Shown here piece after piece: positions 23,591 to 42,894 of a DNA stretch of 64,000 nt. The stretch's first letter is position 1; every line of letters starts with the position of its first letter. A program made the translations under genes and the position numbers. Source of the stretch: Drosophila miranda (Eukaryota; Arthropoda; Insecta; Diptera; Drosophilidae); contig NC_046674.1 of the NCBI RefSeq assembly GCF_003369915.1, forward strand, positions 27,035,657 through 27,099,656, written 5' to 3'. Under the pieces are notes generated by a model. That model had not been told where the DNA came from. It searched no databases and saw only the letters and a program-made list of their open reading frames with translations.

Positions 23591-26500
23591 TGTGCGCGGT
23601 TTTTATCGCATGCAAAGTGTTTGCTTTCCTCTTTCTCTCTCTCTCTCTATCTCTCTCTCTCTGTCTGTTTGATTGACGATTGATTGATTGCGGTTTGATC
23701 CGTTGGTTGTTTATTTTTGTAGGGTTGATTAATTAGAGTTCAAGCAATAAAAACATTAAAAAATATTCACGAAAAATAAAACAGAACGCACAAAAAAAGC
23801 ACAACAGGGCTTTAATCGATGTCGATCTATCGAAAATTATATCGAAATCGTTAAGCGAGTACCGTTTGGGTAACGTTCCGTGGGCAGGGAGTGGGCTGAG
23901 GCTGAGGGCGGGACTGGTGGCGATGGAGATGCGTTTTTGAACCGTTTGGCACGAGCGGAGGCTCTTGACTGATTGTGGAAGCCCCCGTACTGGCTGCATT
24001 TAGGCTCGCTCCCGGCAGAGCGTGGCTGGACGCCAGCAGCGCCGTCGACTGGGACTGGGGCTGAGGCTGGGCTCCCCTTCTAGATATTCCTCTCTCTCTC
24101 TTTGGGTCTGTCCCCCCTTTCTTCAAGATCTGGATGTGGTTCGCCTCGCCTGGGCGTCGCTCATGCTGTCAATACTCTGCTGCCTCTGTATATTTTTTAC
24201 ATACCCCTGAAAAGGGTATTACAATTTTGATCATATGCTCGTGTGGCCCAAAAAAGAAAAAAAAAAACTTTTCTCTATTTATTTTTGTGAAACATCTCTT
24301 TGAAACATTTTATTTGTAAATAGATTTTGATTTTCAAACGCATTTCTCTGTAGAAGCAGTCGTGGAAAGATTCTAGCTATTAAATTTTGAGCTACTAGGT
24401 TATCAAAACTTCGGCGCTTTAAAGAGACTTTTCGTGGCGTTTTTATGTGTATGAATTTTGATCCTAAGAGATAAGGAAAGTGGCAAAAGCAGCGGCAGAT
24501 CTGAGGGATTAGTTGAAAGAGAGCGAGAGAGAGAGCTTATGTTGTGAGAGAGAATATGAGAGTGGTGGGCCGGAAGGAGTGGCGAATACCAAACAACTTA
24601 CTAATTCTTGGGGACTCTTCGGAGAAGAAAAGCACAAAATCATCTTGATATCGACAGATTTGGATTTTATTTCTACAAATTTTTGTAATTAAATGGCTAA
24701 TGCTTCTAAAACTCAAAGTGTATGGTAAAAACCAAACAAAACAAAACAAAGAAGAAAAACTCAAAAGAAATTTTTCTATTTTATCATCAAATATTATTCA
24801 CTAATTAATTCAATAAATAAATATCTATTTTTTTTCATTGAGAGGCGGGAGAAACAAAGTGAAGGTCAAAGTTTACACACATAGCTATATAAGCCCTTTG
24901 GTTCTCCTTCATAATTTATCCTTGGCTCTCTCTTCATCCAGTAATGAAAATAGTCATGTGTTTGTCTTCCAGAAAGACATACAAAAAGGGAGTCATAGCA
25001 AGAGAGTCCCAGCTTGATCATCCCAAAGATAAGGTGAGTCATTGCCGCTCATCAGTCCTCTTCTTTTTATTTATCTACCAACAAAATATGTACCTACATA
25101 TCTATGTATGTGAGAATGCTCGTTCTCTGGGCACACCCTAAATTAATACACTTTGGCTAATCCCTTCGGCATGTGGCTCTTCCTCAGGTGTGGGCAGGTG
25201 CGAGAGAGATGGACGTCGGCGCTCGCATGGCCTTATCGCGAGTGCTTGTCAAAATGGTGTGGACGAGGACGAAGCTGTTGCCGAAAACAACGCGAATTTC
25301 GAATGCCACAGGGTCAGTGGGGCATACTGTTTTGGACAGAACCACCTGACAATGATCATCATGATGTGATGCTGCTGCACTTGCTCGGGCGCCATTGTGC
25401 GTGTCTGTGCATGCGTGTGAGTGTGTTGCGCGTGTGTTGAATGTCAACCAACGTCAGCGATCAGTGTCAATTGCATAAAAATCGGATGAATCGCCTGCAA
25501 ATTCTAGGAAAACATTGTTGTTTATGCAACTGGCACAAGGAGAGCAGCAGCAGCAGACAACAGACAGCATCAGGAGCAAAACGCACGTCCCACCCAACAA
25601 AAATATCTTCAGTTTTGTTAAATTTTAACATTGGGATTGGCATGCCAGCATGTTGCCAGCAGCCAAATGTTGCTAATGCAGAACTAACGGGCAGCGCAAG
25701 CAACATCTGCTGCCAAAGGGCTGGCTTCACCTTGACTCTGGTCTGGAAATGAGTGAAAGCCATACCCAAAACCGCACTCATTGTCCACGTTTGGGCACTG
25801 TCCTTGCTGCCTGTCCCAGGCTGTGCCTAGGCCTGTGCCTGGGCTGACGTCAGCACGTAGGCAGCAGCTGAAGAGGCGACTGCGACTGCAACTGCAACGC
25901 GCGTCTACAGCATGTTGCCGCCTTAAAAGGTGAGGACAACTCTGCAACTGCCACCGTTTTTTGCCAATATCACGCACGAAAGCTCCAACTGCATCACAGC
26001 AAAAAGTGGCATTTACGTTTTGTCTTTTATTAATTTATTTTAAGTGATTCACAAACTCAAACCGAAATCGAAAATGAAAATGGAACCTTGGAAGCCCCGA
26101 AAAATGGTCAATCGATTTGATTTGATTTGAATCTGGCGACTGTATGGCAGGAGCTCAAGAGACTACCAAACCGAGAATGACACTGAGAATTGGATATACA
26201 AAATATAGTTTACATATTTTCTATTGCTATTCCGACTTTTCCATAGTGCACGATCCTCGTGAATATTACCATCACCCAGAGAAAAAGCCTTGAGAATTGA
26301 ATAGTTACACTTCCACTTAAAAATATATACCACCGAGAGACGAAACTGTAAAAAGAAAGTGTTTTACTTACATTTTACCATTGATAGACAAAAAATAATA
26401 ATTTAAATTAAAAAAATGTGGAAAAATATATTTATTTTAAAGTTTTATATACTAAATATGGGGCGTATTAAAAAGACTTTTTAATTGAGTTAAAGTGAAT

Positions 26501-26650
26501 TCTATTAAATTTCTTAAGCCCCGAATATTTAATTATAATATGGATGTGTTTCTTTTTACCATGCCATTTTCCTCTGATTGCGTTACTAACGCTTAAATAA
26601 GACGTAATCAATTTATGAAGTTGGTAATCAATTGTAAGATATCTACAAAC

Positions 26651-26688
26651 AATATATGTACATACATACATATGTATGTACATATATT
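26651..26688. repeat. Perfect 18-bp inverted repeat (TACATA type)
   Basis: AATATATGTACATACATA at 26651-26668 is followed by CA and then by its exact reverse complement at 26671-26688. It could form an 18-bp hairpin. Similar TACATA/TATGTA stretches occur at about 11125, 17265 and 47255-47290. Confidence 0.85.
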
Positions 26689-26987
26689 AATATGGAAATG
26701 CTGTTTTGGATTATGGAATAAACAAATCAAACCGCGTCTAAAACTAAATCCCGGAATAAGAACTAGAATGAGATGGAACAGATAGCTACTTCCTGAATGT
26801 CTAACTCTAATCGTTGTAAAATCATTCTGAATCTTTGCAGATCTTTAGATATACAATTCCACCATGCAAATTTCATTTTGTATTCCCAATTCCCATTTTC
26901 TGGAGAAAATTTTGTATCTTCTCGAGGAATCTACATACAAAGTCTCACCAATGATTCGCAAATAAAGCTCTCAAATATCGAACAATG

Positions 26988-27592
26988 AGCGAGTACGTTG
27001 TGAGCCGCGTCAAGGTCCGCGTCTCTACTTTTATATCCGCTACTCAGTCAGTCTATGTACATATATGTAAACGTGAGCTTATGATTTATGTAATTTATGG
27101 AATATATTTTATTTTTCGTATGGCATCGCTGTTTGCTCTGTTTCGGGAGATTTTTATGTATTCGATTTTATATGTTTCCATTTTTCTTTCCATCTGTTTC
27201 TTTATCTCTATTCTCATAACATCACCAATCATAATCCAGATCGGCAATGTGTTAGATATAGTCATTCTCTATGATTCTGGGTTTTTGGATTTTTTGCATC
27301 TTCAAAATTTTGGACTCCACAGATTTTCGTCCTTTGAGGGGGTGGGGCTAAATTTTGAAATACACTTGTAATAGTATGAGATTCCAGAAGTCTGGATTCA
27401 AAATTTCGTTGCTCTTGCTCTTATAGTCTCTGAGAACTTGGCTTTTAACAAGACGGACAGGCGGACATGGCTATATCGACTAGGCTATTGATGCTGATCA
27501 GGAATATATGCATATACTTTATGGGTCCGTCTGAGTGATGCACACATCCACTTTCACCACAAATTTAATATACCCTTTGAATATTCGGGTAT
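26988..27592 (-). mobile_element. Degenerate DINE-1/mini-me-like element, reverse orientation
   Basis: Read on the minus strand this copy starts with a diverged TATACCCGAATATTC, passes through a GTGG(T/A)AAAGTGGATGTGTG-like block and a core close to CTGATCAGCATCAATAGCC with a very short GTCY tract, contains the CGAAAATCTG block, and ends with a TATA...ACTCAGTCAGT subterminal repeat followed by an ACGTTGTGAG-like tail. The same order of blocks is seen in the younger copies at 50205 and 61349. It is about 600 bp, so it has lost sequence internally. The open frame at 26985-27371 is an accident within it. Confidence 0.6.
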
Positions 27593-29208
27593 AATCATGG
27601 TAAAGAGTTGAAGTCACGTCAAACTCGGAGAAAGATGACTGGATGAAAGATGCTTTTTAGAATATACAAACAAATATTTCATATAAGTATGTATGCAAAA
27701 AGAATAAAGCCAGAAGGCTGATTGCAGTGATCTTTGTGTATACCTTTATAAGGGATGATGTAAATCATTAGAGCCTGAATTGATCAGGTCGGGGATACGC
27801 TCGCAACAGGCCTCGGGGCTTGGTATAATCAGAACATCAATATCCTTAGACCATCCCCAGACCAAAGCTCTTGGGTATCTATCCTATAAAAAATTCGCAA
27901 TAATTTGAACATGAATGAAGTTACTTTATTTGAACTATAAATGTATGCATGGTTTACATATAAGTTTAATGGATTTTGTGTGTTTTTGTTGTTGTGTGGA
28001 ATATTCGAAGTGAACTCTAAGAACTAATCAGTGCTAAATACAACTTAGTCATATCGTATCGGTATATCATATCATATATGGTGGGTCGGACGAGCTGCCC
28101 GCTAGAGCGCTGACCGTATGATCTCTCTCTCTCTCTCTCTTTAAACGTTCTGTATCAATACGATGTATGTATGTAAATGTAGGGTCGATGTTCGATGATA
28201 TCAATATGAAAGCAACAAAAATTCATCAAATGTGTGCAAAAAATTCAAATACAAAAAAATATTATTATTAAATGTATGATAAACGTATATGGTATATATA
28301 TAGTGGAATATGCTGATCTGATATTGTAACTTATGATCTCTATATAGGCCTAGGCAGACTCTGAATAATTCAAAATAAAATCACATCAAATTCGCTGAAT
28401 GGAAGAAATGGAATAATGGCCAAGACGGAAGTCTATCTCTCTCTTACTCCATGTATTTCTCCCGCATCCTCTCTCTCTCTCTCTCTCTCTTTCTGAATAA
28501 AACTATAGCATTGCATGATCTTAGAAAAAAATGGAAAATATATGAATAAATGAATGACGAGACAGAGAGAGAGAGGTAGGGATGATACGTAGGAGGCAAG
28601 AGCCTATGCTATATCAACAATATACATAGTCATCCCCTCCCCCGCCCGATACGAGGGGGATTCTATAATTTTGGCACAGCTTGGGGCACCTCTTGATTGC
28701 TTGGGGAATGGCCTGGCTGGTTTTGGTTTTGGGATAGGATAGGATAGGATAGGGTTGGGGTTGGGGTTCTTTATTCCTAATACTAATAGGTGTCTTGGTT
28801 TAAGATTCTCTTTTACAAACTAAACTATTTTTTATACTAAATGCTGGCTAATACATAGTATATGTATATGTACGATTAACGATTAGCGCTTAGTGAATAC
28901 TATGAAATACGAATTGGAAGAGCGCGAAAGGAAGAGTTGTCAAGGTTACAATTGTTGCTGTTGCTGTTACGGCATTGCTGTTGTTGCAGTTGGTTTTAGG
29001 GTTCGAGCAGCTCGAACGCTTGGCGGTACATTCTACAATATATCCTATTGAAAAAAATATATTATGGTAACGAGGATTGCACACACACTGAGATTATGTA
29101 GTAAGAAGTAACTTAAAAACAAAGTGGAAGAGATGTGGGGGCAGAATGGAGACCGCATCGGTGGGAGGGGGGACATGGTTCGCGGATCGCCTGTGTTTCA
29201 ATCTGGTT

Positions 29209-31624
<2,416 letters not shown>

Positions 31625-32045
31625 CGCGCACACACACACACCGATTGGAGGAGGGATTGAAGGATGCACTCACACCATTGCTACTAATGGTTCCGCGGAG
31701 CAATCTCTCTATTTAACTGCGTGGTAACTTTTGGTGACTTTTTGGCTGACACTGCGCTCTGCTCTGCCACTGACACTGCCACTGCGACTGCGTGCGACTA
31801 CGAAGATGAGCACAAAATAAACAAAGAAATTAAAAATGGTGGCCTGGCTGGGCTGGTAAGTGCATCGCTAACTGGCGCTGCACTGCGTATGCATAATGGT
31901 TTCCGATTGGGAGAAAAAATCACTCGATATGGGGCGAAAACTAACTTAATGCACACGGATTAACTGAGTGAGCCACTTAATTAATTAAGCATCTAGCGCA
32001 AGCGCAGGAGAGAAATTGTCGAAGAGAAGGTTTATCCGACCCTCA

Positions 32046-32096
32046 GAAATATACCAAAATATACCGTCTCATTTCAAAAATATACCGTAAATATAC
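32046..32096 (-). promoter_or_regulatory. Cluster of Ohler motif 6-like elements upstream of deltex
   Basis: On the minus strand (the deltex direction) there are three close matches to GGTATATTTT/CGGTATATTTTT and a fourth partial one within 50 bp. This fits the core-promoter motif known as Ohler motif 6 (KTYRGTATWTTT) of Drosophila. It lies about 420-470 bp upstream of the deltex start codon. Confidence 0.45.
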
Positions 32097-32167
32097 TGAC
32101 GAATTCAAGTTCTATTATACATATCCTCGTTTTTGATATTCAATCGAATATTACTAGCTAGATAGAT

Positions 32168-32498
32168 CTCTCAGCCCTGCCCACATATTTTAATCGAATT
32201 AATGAACCTATTTTCTACTTGACTGGTTTCTTTTAAATGCTTGCTTTTATTGGATTTTTACTAAAAAAAAGATTTTAGCGAAAAAGGTCAAACAAAAAAA
32301 ACCGTAATCGTTCCCATTACCCAATTTCTATATTCCTTTGAATAATTCTGAATAAGACTCTTAGCGCTGCCCACTATGCCTAATCCCATTGATGAATAAA
32401 TTTATTAGAAGATTGGCTTGTTTTTAGTCCCTTCTTTTATTGTATTTTGACTAAATCAAGGTTTAAACAAAAAAGTTAAAGAAAAAAATAATGCAAAC
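32168..32498. repeat. Diverged tandem duplication
   Basis: Two units of about 140 bp (32168-32310 and 32358-32498) share the order AGC(C/G)CTGCCCAC, TAATC...ATTGATGAA, CTTGCTTTTATTG-like, TTTT(T/G)ACTAAA and AAAAA(G)GTCAAA. They may be an old repeat element. The match is by eye. Confidence 0.45.
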
Positions 32499-33399
32499 GT
32501 TGGTAAATATAGAAGAGTATTTCTCACCACAAAGTAGAAAGAAAATCCAAAAAAAATAAGACCAAGACCGAACTTGAGCGCCAAATATAAATAGATTGAA
32601 AGTTAATGAGCGACAAGGATTTAAATGCAATCCATTACAATAAATGATGAACGGAAGTACGATATGAAAGAGAAAAAAAAAAAAAACCGTCGTATGCTTC
32701 TATGCCGTTTATTCTTAAATATACATTTAAAAATTAAATTTAATAGATTGATCGCAGGCGAGAAATTGTCGACAGGGAAAACAGCAAAAAGAGCTAATAA
32801 GTGCCAACGATTAAATACCACACAAAATACCAGACAGATGACAAAATAAAAAAGAATACCACGGTTTTTGGTATTATTGCGATATTAAAGGATTCAATGT
32901 TTTCGATCTTTAAAAAAATTAAATCGTATATGTCAATTGTAAATATTATATTTTTGAAATACATTTAATTAATTGCTCAAGAGCCCACTGATACTTGATG
33001 CAAATTCTAGTTTATTCAACATATTTAGGAACCTCTCCTGCCCAGTTTTTTGAACATCTGGGAATACATAAGTAACGTTATGCAAAAGTTTTTTGAAATC
33101 TCCAGTTTATTAGCCTAATTCTGAAATCAATTTAATAGATAAATTGCAATATTCCAGAAAAATAATATTATCCCATCCGATTTTGCAGTAATAATAAAAG
33201 AAAAGAATTTCCGAAGCATATTTTTCAAGTAAAAATCGAGTTTAAAAGTTCGCGCTGGTTGTGTAATATATCGATTCTCATTATATCGATGTTGACACAG
33301 ATTTTGTTCAGCTCTATCGCAACGAATAGCAGCTCTGAGCGAGAAAATAGCAACCCTGCAACGGTGCTGTCAAGCAGGCCATTTCCGCCGCTGCCACCA

Positions 33400-33445
33400 T
33401 TCCTTTACCTTTTTGATCAGCAGACGTAAAGCTGGTCTTTTTTTG
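33400..33445 (+). promoter_or_regulatory. RpL7A: RpL7A promoter with TCT-type initiators
   Basis: Ribosomal protein genes of flies start at a pyrimidine-rich TCT initiator. Two candidates are present, TTTACCTTTTTG (C at about 33409) and GGTCTTTTTTTG (C at about 33437), 65-95 bp before the start codon. TATCGATG, a near-DRE, lies upstream near 33286. Confidence 0.5.
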
Positions 33446-33501
33446 CGGGCCGCAAAATATCTGCTGTTTTCGCAAGCATCTTTCAATAAAACCGAGTGAC
33501 A

Positions 33502-34811
33502 ATGGTTGTTAAGAAGGTAAATAACGCGAGCAATTCGATGAACGCATTATTTCCATGTTAATAGCAGTGCTTTTCAATGCAAAACGTTTTGTGTTTGTGT
33601 TTTTTTTGTTTTGTTATTATTGTGATGTGAAATCGAAATTAATGAATATCCACTTCTCCCGGAACATTGCAGCCCAGGCCAAAGAAGAAGCCAGTGACCA
33701 AGAAGGTGGCTCCGGCTCCTCTGGCAGTCAAGAAACCAGTGGTCAAGAAGGTTGTCAACCAGCTCTTCGAGAAGCGTACCAAGAACTTCGGCATCGGTAA
33801 GTGGACCCACCTGCATTTGCATTTGTGTACGTGTGAACTCCCACTGATGGATACTCTTATTTGCTTGCAGGCCAGAATGTTCAGCCCAAGCGCGACCTGT
33901 CCCGTTTCGTGCGTTGGCCCAAATACATTCGCGTCCAGCGCCAGAAGGCTGTGCTGCAGAAGCGTCTGAAGGTGCCCCCACCAATCCACCAGTTCAGCCA
34001 GAGCCTGGACAAGACCACCGCGGTCAAGCTATTCAAGCTGCTGGAGAAGTACCGCCCGGAGTCTCCCCTGGCCAAGAAACAGCGCCTCAAGAAAATCGCC
34101 GAGACTAAGGCCAAGGGCAAGGAGGTGGAGCCCAAGAAGAAGCCCAGCTATCTGTCGGCCGGCACCAACACCGTCACCAAGCTAATTGAGCAGAAGAAAG
34201 CCCAGTTGGTTGTGATCGCTCACGATGTTGATCCCCTGGAGGTGAGTGTTTATGCCCGTCAGTCCCCCGCGTCTCCCGTCTCTGACTAAATGATGTAGAA
34301 CTTTGAATTTCTTCAACTGAAAGGCGCCCGCACTCTGTGTGAGAGGCACCCGCCATGTGGAAAATTGACAGCTGATTTTGTTATTACCTTAGCCCTTTTG
34401 GTCTGAAATGGGTCAAGGCAGGCAAAGACCAAACGGCCACCATACTCCCCTACGAACACGTGCTTTGAGCGACCAAACTAATTTCTGTGTTTTGTTGCAT
34501 TTCAGCTGGTGCTCTTCTTGCCCGCCTTGTGCCGCAAGATGGGTGTGCCCTACTGCATTGTGAAGGGCAAGGCTCGCCTGGGACGCCTCGTCCGCCGCAA
34601 GACCTGCACCACCCTGGCCCTGACCAGCGTTGACAACAACGACAAGGCCAACTTCAGCAAGGTCCTGGAGGCCGTCAAGACCAACTTCAACGAGCGCCAC
34701 GAGGAGATCCGTCGTCACTGGGGCGGTGGCATCCTCGGCTCGAAGAGTCTTGCCCGCATCGCCAAGCTGGAGCGCGCCAAGGCCCGTGAGCTGGCCCAGA
34801 AGCAGGGTTAG
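33502..34811 (+). CDS. RpL7A: 60S ribosomal protein L7a (eL8)
   Basis: Exons are 33502-33516, 33673-33796, 33871-34241 and 34506-34811, totalling 816 nt, or 271 aa, the expected length. The first exon encodes only MVVKK, typical of fly ribosomal protein genes with an intron just after the start. The protein is basic ([14 protein letters not shown]) and carries the L7Ae/L30e/S12e RNA-binding fold in its second half ([31 protein letters not shown]). It is part of the large cytosolic ribosomal subunit. The last codons are AQKQG. AATAAA lies at 34921-34926, about 110 bp after the stop. No anomaly is seen; codon use is strongly biased to G/C third positions, as expected for high expression. Confidence 0.98.
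34286..34380 (+). ncRNA. Candidate C/D box snoRNA in RpL7A intron 3
   Basis: The 264-nt intron contains ATGATGT (34290-34296, C-like box), CTGA at 34317-34320 (possible D') and CTGA at 34372-34375 (possible D), giving a species of about 90 nt. Fly and vertebrate RpL7a introns are known hosts of C/D snoRNAs. The terminal stem is poor, so this is tentative. Confidence 0.3.
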
Positions 34812-34920
34812 AGAACACAGCATAGCAGCAGCGTACAAGACCTATGCTATAAGGTGGAGACTTTAAGTACACATCAATGATTTGAACGGGCAATGACTAT
34901 CTGCCTGTCCACTGAGAAAC

Positions 34921-34926
34921 AATAAA
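34921..34926 (+). terminator. RpL7A: Polyadenylation signal of RpL7A
   Basis: A canonical AATAAA is followed about 20 bp later by a T-rich tract (TTTTTTTGTTTTTTTTTTG), as expected of a cleavage site. Confidence 0.8.
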
Positions 34927-34949
34927 CTTTTAAGTGTACAATTTTTTTG

Positions 34950-35632
34950 TTTTTTTTTTGTTTGTATGTGCGTGCGAGTGCTTGGACGAGCCAATCTCGG
35001 GTTGGCGGTCAATAAATCATCTATAACTTCCATACTACATGTGAAACGGAAATGTAGCAAATCGAAAGGCGAAATATTTTGTTTCCGAATCGATCTGAAC
35101 CCTTCTTTCCAGTTCAAATCCGTGAACATTTCATGCGATAGCTGTAAAAATATACGGCATATTGTACTTTCAGCATACAAATTAATGTTTATTGATCGTT
35201 TGAATGGATTTGCTCTCAATATCTATCCATAAGATTAATTGCCTAATTATTAAATTTGGGCCATGGAATCTTTTACCTTAGGATGGCCAACAGGCGGACT
35301 ATTCACAACGCAACTGTTAAGTGTGTTGACCAGTTGACCATTAAATACAATTGTGTCATAACAGAGTTAGCAATTTGTTATAATTCAATGGAAAAAAATG
35401 TTTTTTGTTGGGACAAACAAACCGTTCTGTGCGCTACTGCCACAGCTGGCAGCGCTCTGCCGCTTTGTTGGTCTGGCAGCGCTCTTCAGCTGTTCGGCCA
35501 TGTCTGGCAGCTCTCTGCGTCTATGGTCTTGGTCTGGCACCACTAGCCATAGCGGTAAATACGAAATTAAGTGAATTTTAGTTATGTTTTTTAGGGATAT
35601 ATTATTTAAAAAACATTTACGACTAAAGGGAA
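34950..35632. other. Convergent intergenic region RpL7A-Spat
   Basis: There is no gene. It contains a run of imperfect repeats around TCTGGCAGCGCTCT at 35443-35540 that resemble a core-promoter motif (Ohler motif 8) although both neighbours end here. Confidence 0.55.
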
Positions 35633-39112
<3,480 letters not shown>

Positions 39113-40491
39113 ATGGAGCAGGGTGGTGACAAAATATATGACGACTTCTTCGACGACTTGCGCAGGTGAGCAAGCAATAAGATGGAATCATCTTGGTCCT
39201 CAAGTAGCTCTTATCTGGTTTAATGTTAATCTTCAGCAACAATGGCCCACGGAACCTGAGCCAGATCTTCGAGGATGATGTCAAGCCGCTGCAGAACGAG
39301 TCCCGCAACATGCGGTACCAACCATCGTCGGTACTGAAGCATCAGCAGCGACAGCAACATAAAATTGAAAACAAAGAAAAGCCCAAGTCCGCTCTAAGCC
39401 AGAAGTGGAATGTGGAGCCCGGCGTTTGGACCACTGTGATAGCCAAGGTGGCGCACGCGTTCAATGGCAGCAATGATATGGGGCGCGTGGGCGTGGCACT
39501 TTCCCTGCATGGCGATGGAATCGCCAAGCTGATTCTATACAAGACAAAGAGCAATGTGCTAGCCAGCGTGGTGCTAACGGAGGCGACCGCATCTGTGATT
39601 GAGCGCGAATCCTACATACAGTTCTACGCTGATGACAAGCGCTTCTGGAGCCTGCGCTTCGACCTGGACGCGGATGAGCAGGATATTATCAAGGCGTTGC
39701 GCAAGTACGATCTGCCATTGACGTGTGGCAGTGCCGCTTCCAGCTGCAGCTCGTCCTCGATCTCCGATCAAGACAATAAGCCGGAGGCAAATGTCAAAAA
39801 GAAGTCGACAACGCCGCAGCTTCAACTGCAGCCTCCCCAGCCACAGCCTCGGTCCCGTCTTGGTCCGAATGTAAGCACAACACATCGCCCGTCCGAGGAG
39901 CGTCCATTGGCAGACGATGTTTTAATGACACCGGTGCCGCGCGCCATTGGGCTCAGTCGCAGCAGCAACTTGTTGCCGGTACGTCCAAACGAAGAGGAGA
40001 TTCACGAAAGCCTAATAGTATCCAAGAGGCTGGGGGACTCTGGCAGCGAGATGTACAAGAAAATGGACACCATACTGCAGGCGATGCATCTATTGGTAAG
40101 CGGCGCTAGCAGCAGTACACAACTGAATGAGAAACATCAGATCACACTGGACGCCGGTTCGGAGAACTCGCATGAAAGTGAAGACGAGCTGATCGAGCTG
40201 GAGCAGAAGTTACTCAATCTGAAGCGCGAGAATCGCACACTGGTGAAGAGCCTCCGGGCCAAAGAGCAGGCGCTGGAAGAGTTACGTACGACCAGCAGTG
40301 CTCTCGGCGAGCAAAACAAGGAGCTGAAACAGCAGAACACTGCTCTCCTGGCGGCCATGGCCAGCAAGGCGTACGAACAGGCCAACAGTACCTCCACTAG
40401 CTGCCTCATTTGCGAGCAATCCGCGAGCCTCATATCTGTGCTCAAGCGTCAGGTGGCGGCGCTACAGAGTGCCATGGAGACGACGGCTTGA
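39113..40491 (+). CDS. Uncharacterised coiled-coil protein with FKBP15-like N-terminal domain
   Basis: Two exons, 39113-39165 and 39237-40491, total 1,308 nt, or 435 aa. The start MEQGGDKIYDDFFDDLR joins in phase (split AGC codon) to NNGPRNLSQIFEDD. Residues of about 70-170 (PGVWTTVIAKVAHAF ... YADDKRFWSLRFDLDADEQD) look like a WH1/PH-type beta domain, similar to the N-terminal region of FKBP15/WAFL proteins as I recall them. A Ser/Pro/Gln-rich linker follows. Residues of about 330-430 form a leucine-rich coiled coil (ELIELEQKLLNLKRENRTL) containing a CLIC motif near the end. FKBP15 links vesicles to actin and microtubules; no FKBP isomerase domain is seen here, so a trafficking role is only inferred. 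Confidence 0.8.
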
Positions 40492-41187
40492 GCAGATGCC
40501 GCTGGTGGTCACAGAAACAGACATTAGAGAGATCAAGCAATGCTATATTTTCGTATTATGTTTTCCAATGTATTAAGCGTGCTTTTAGGATAACGATTCG
40601 TGTATCCTTATCCCCATCAAATAGAATATATTTATATATACACTGAGAGAAAAACACAGTTTGGTGGATTTTCCTTGTTTTTTTGATTTGTACAAACTAT
40701 TTCTTGTATTTGCAGCATCTTGCAGTATCATCAAGTTTCTTCATCGCTTAAACTTAGGGGGTTGTACAAGTCTAGGGTTCAGTGTTTTTTGGGAGCTCGG
40801 AATTGGTATTATCCGGCAGTCTACAAAATTGATAACGTTTAGCTTGTCCCCTGATTCGTTCAGGAGAGGGTTATATTCGTTATCATCATTTAGTGTATCT
40901 TTAGCGTCGTATAAACAAGGTAGTACTCGTATAAAGGTAGTGATTCTTGTCACTGTGGAAGTGCATCGGTATCGTCTCTTGTCGGACTCTGTCTGTTGTC
41001 TGCTTCGACAGCTGACAAAGTAACTTATGGCCTAATGTATAACTCGTCGCGGCTTCGTCATTTGCTTACACCTAGTCGGAAATCAAACTAGATACGGATA
41101 GTGCTTTGGGCAGCCACACAGCCACAGCAGCCACAGCACCACAGCTGCTGGCAGGCATTCCTTCATCAGTTAGTTAATATGTAGTTA
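40492..41187. other. Convergent intergenic region
   Basis: The 3' flanks of two convergent genes. The sequence is AT-rich with a few CAGCCACA repeats near 41115-41145. Open frames here show no family features. Confidence 0.6.

Positions 41188-42894
<1,707 letters not shown>

Larger units (their letters stand above)
23600..28765. other. Intergenic region upstream of the smoothelin-like gene and downstream of deltex
   Basis: This is AT-rich DNA without a supported gene. It contains CT/GA tracts (23635-23660, 24060-24110, 28120-28140, 28470-28490), a perfect palindrome at 26651-26688, and an inverted old DINE-1-like copy at 26988-27592. The open frames here lack codon bias, splice sites or family motifs. 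Confidence 0.6.
31625..33501. other. Intergenic region between the deltex and RpL7A starts (divergent)
   Basis: About 1.9 kb separates two divergently transcribed genes. It contains a cluster of promoter-like GGTATATTT motifs (32046-32096), a diverged tandem duplication (32168-32498), a second shared GAGAAATTGTCGA block (32011 and 32761), and the RpL7A promoter near 33410-33440. No coding sequence is seen. Confidence 0.6.

Noticed and set aside
26985-27371. Plus-strand 128-aa frame that looks hydrophobic
   Set aside because: It lies within the reverse-oriented DINE-1-like element and consists of AT-rich sequence.
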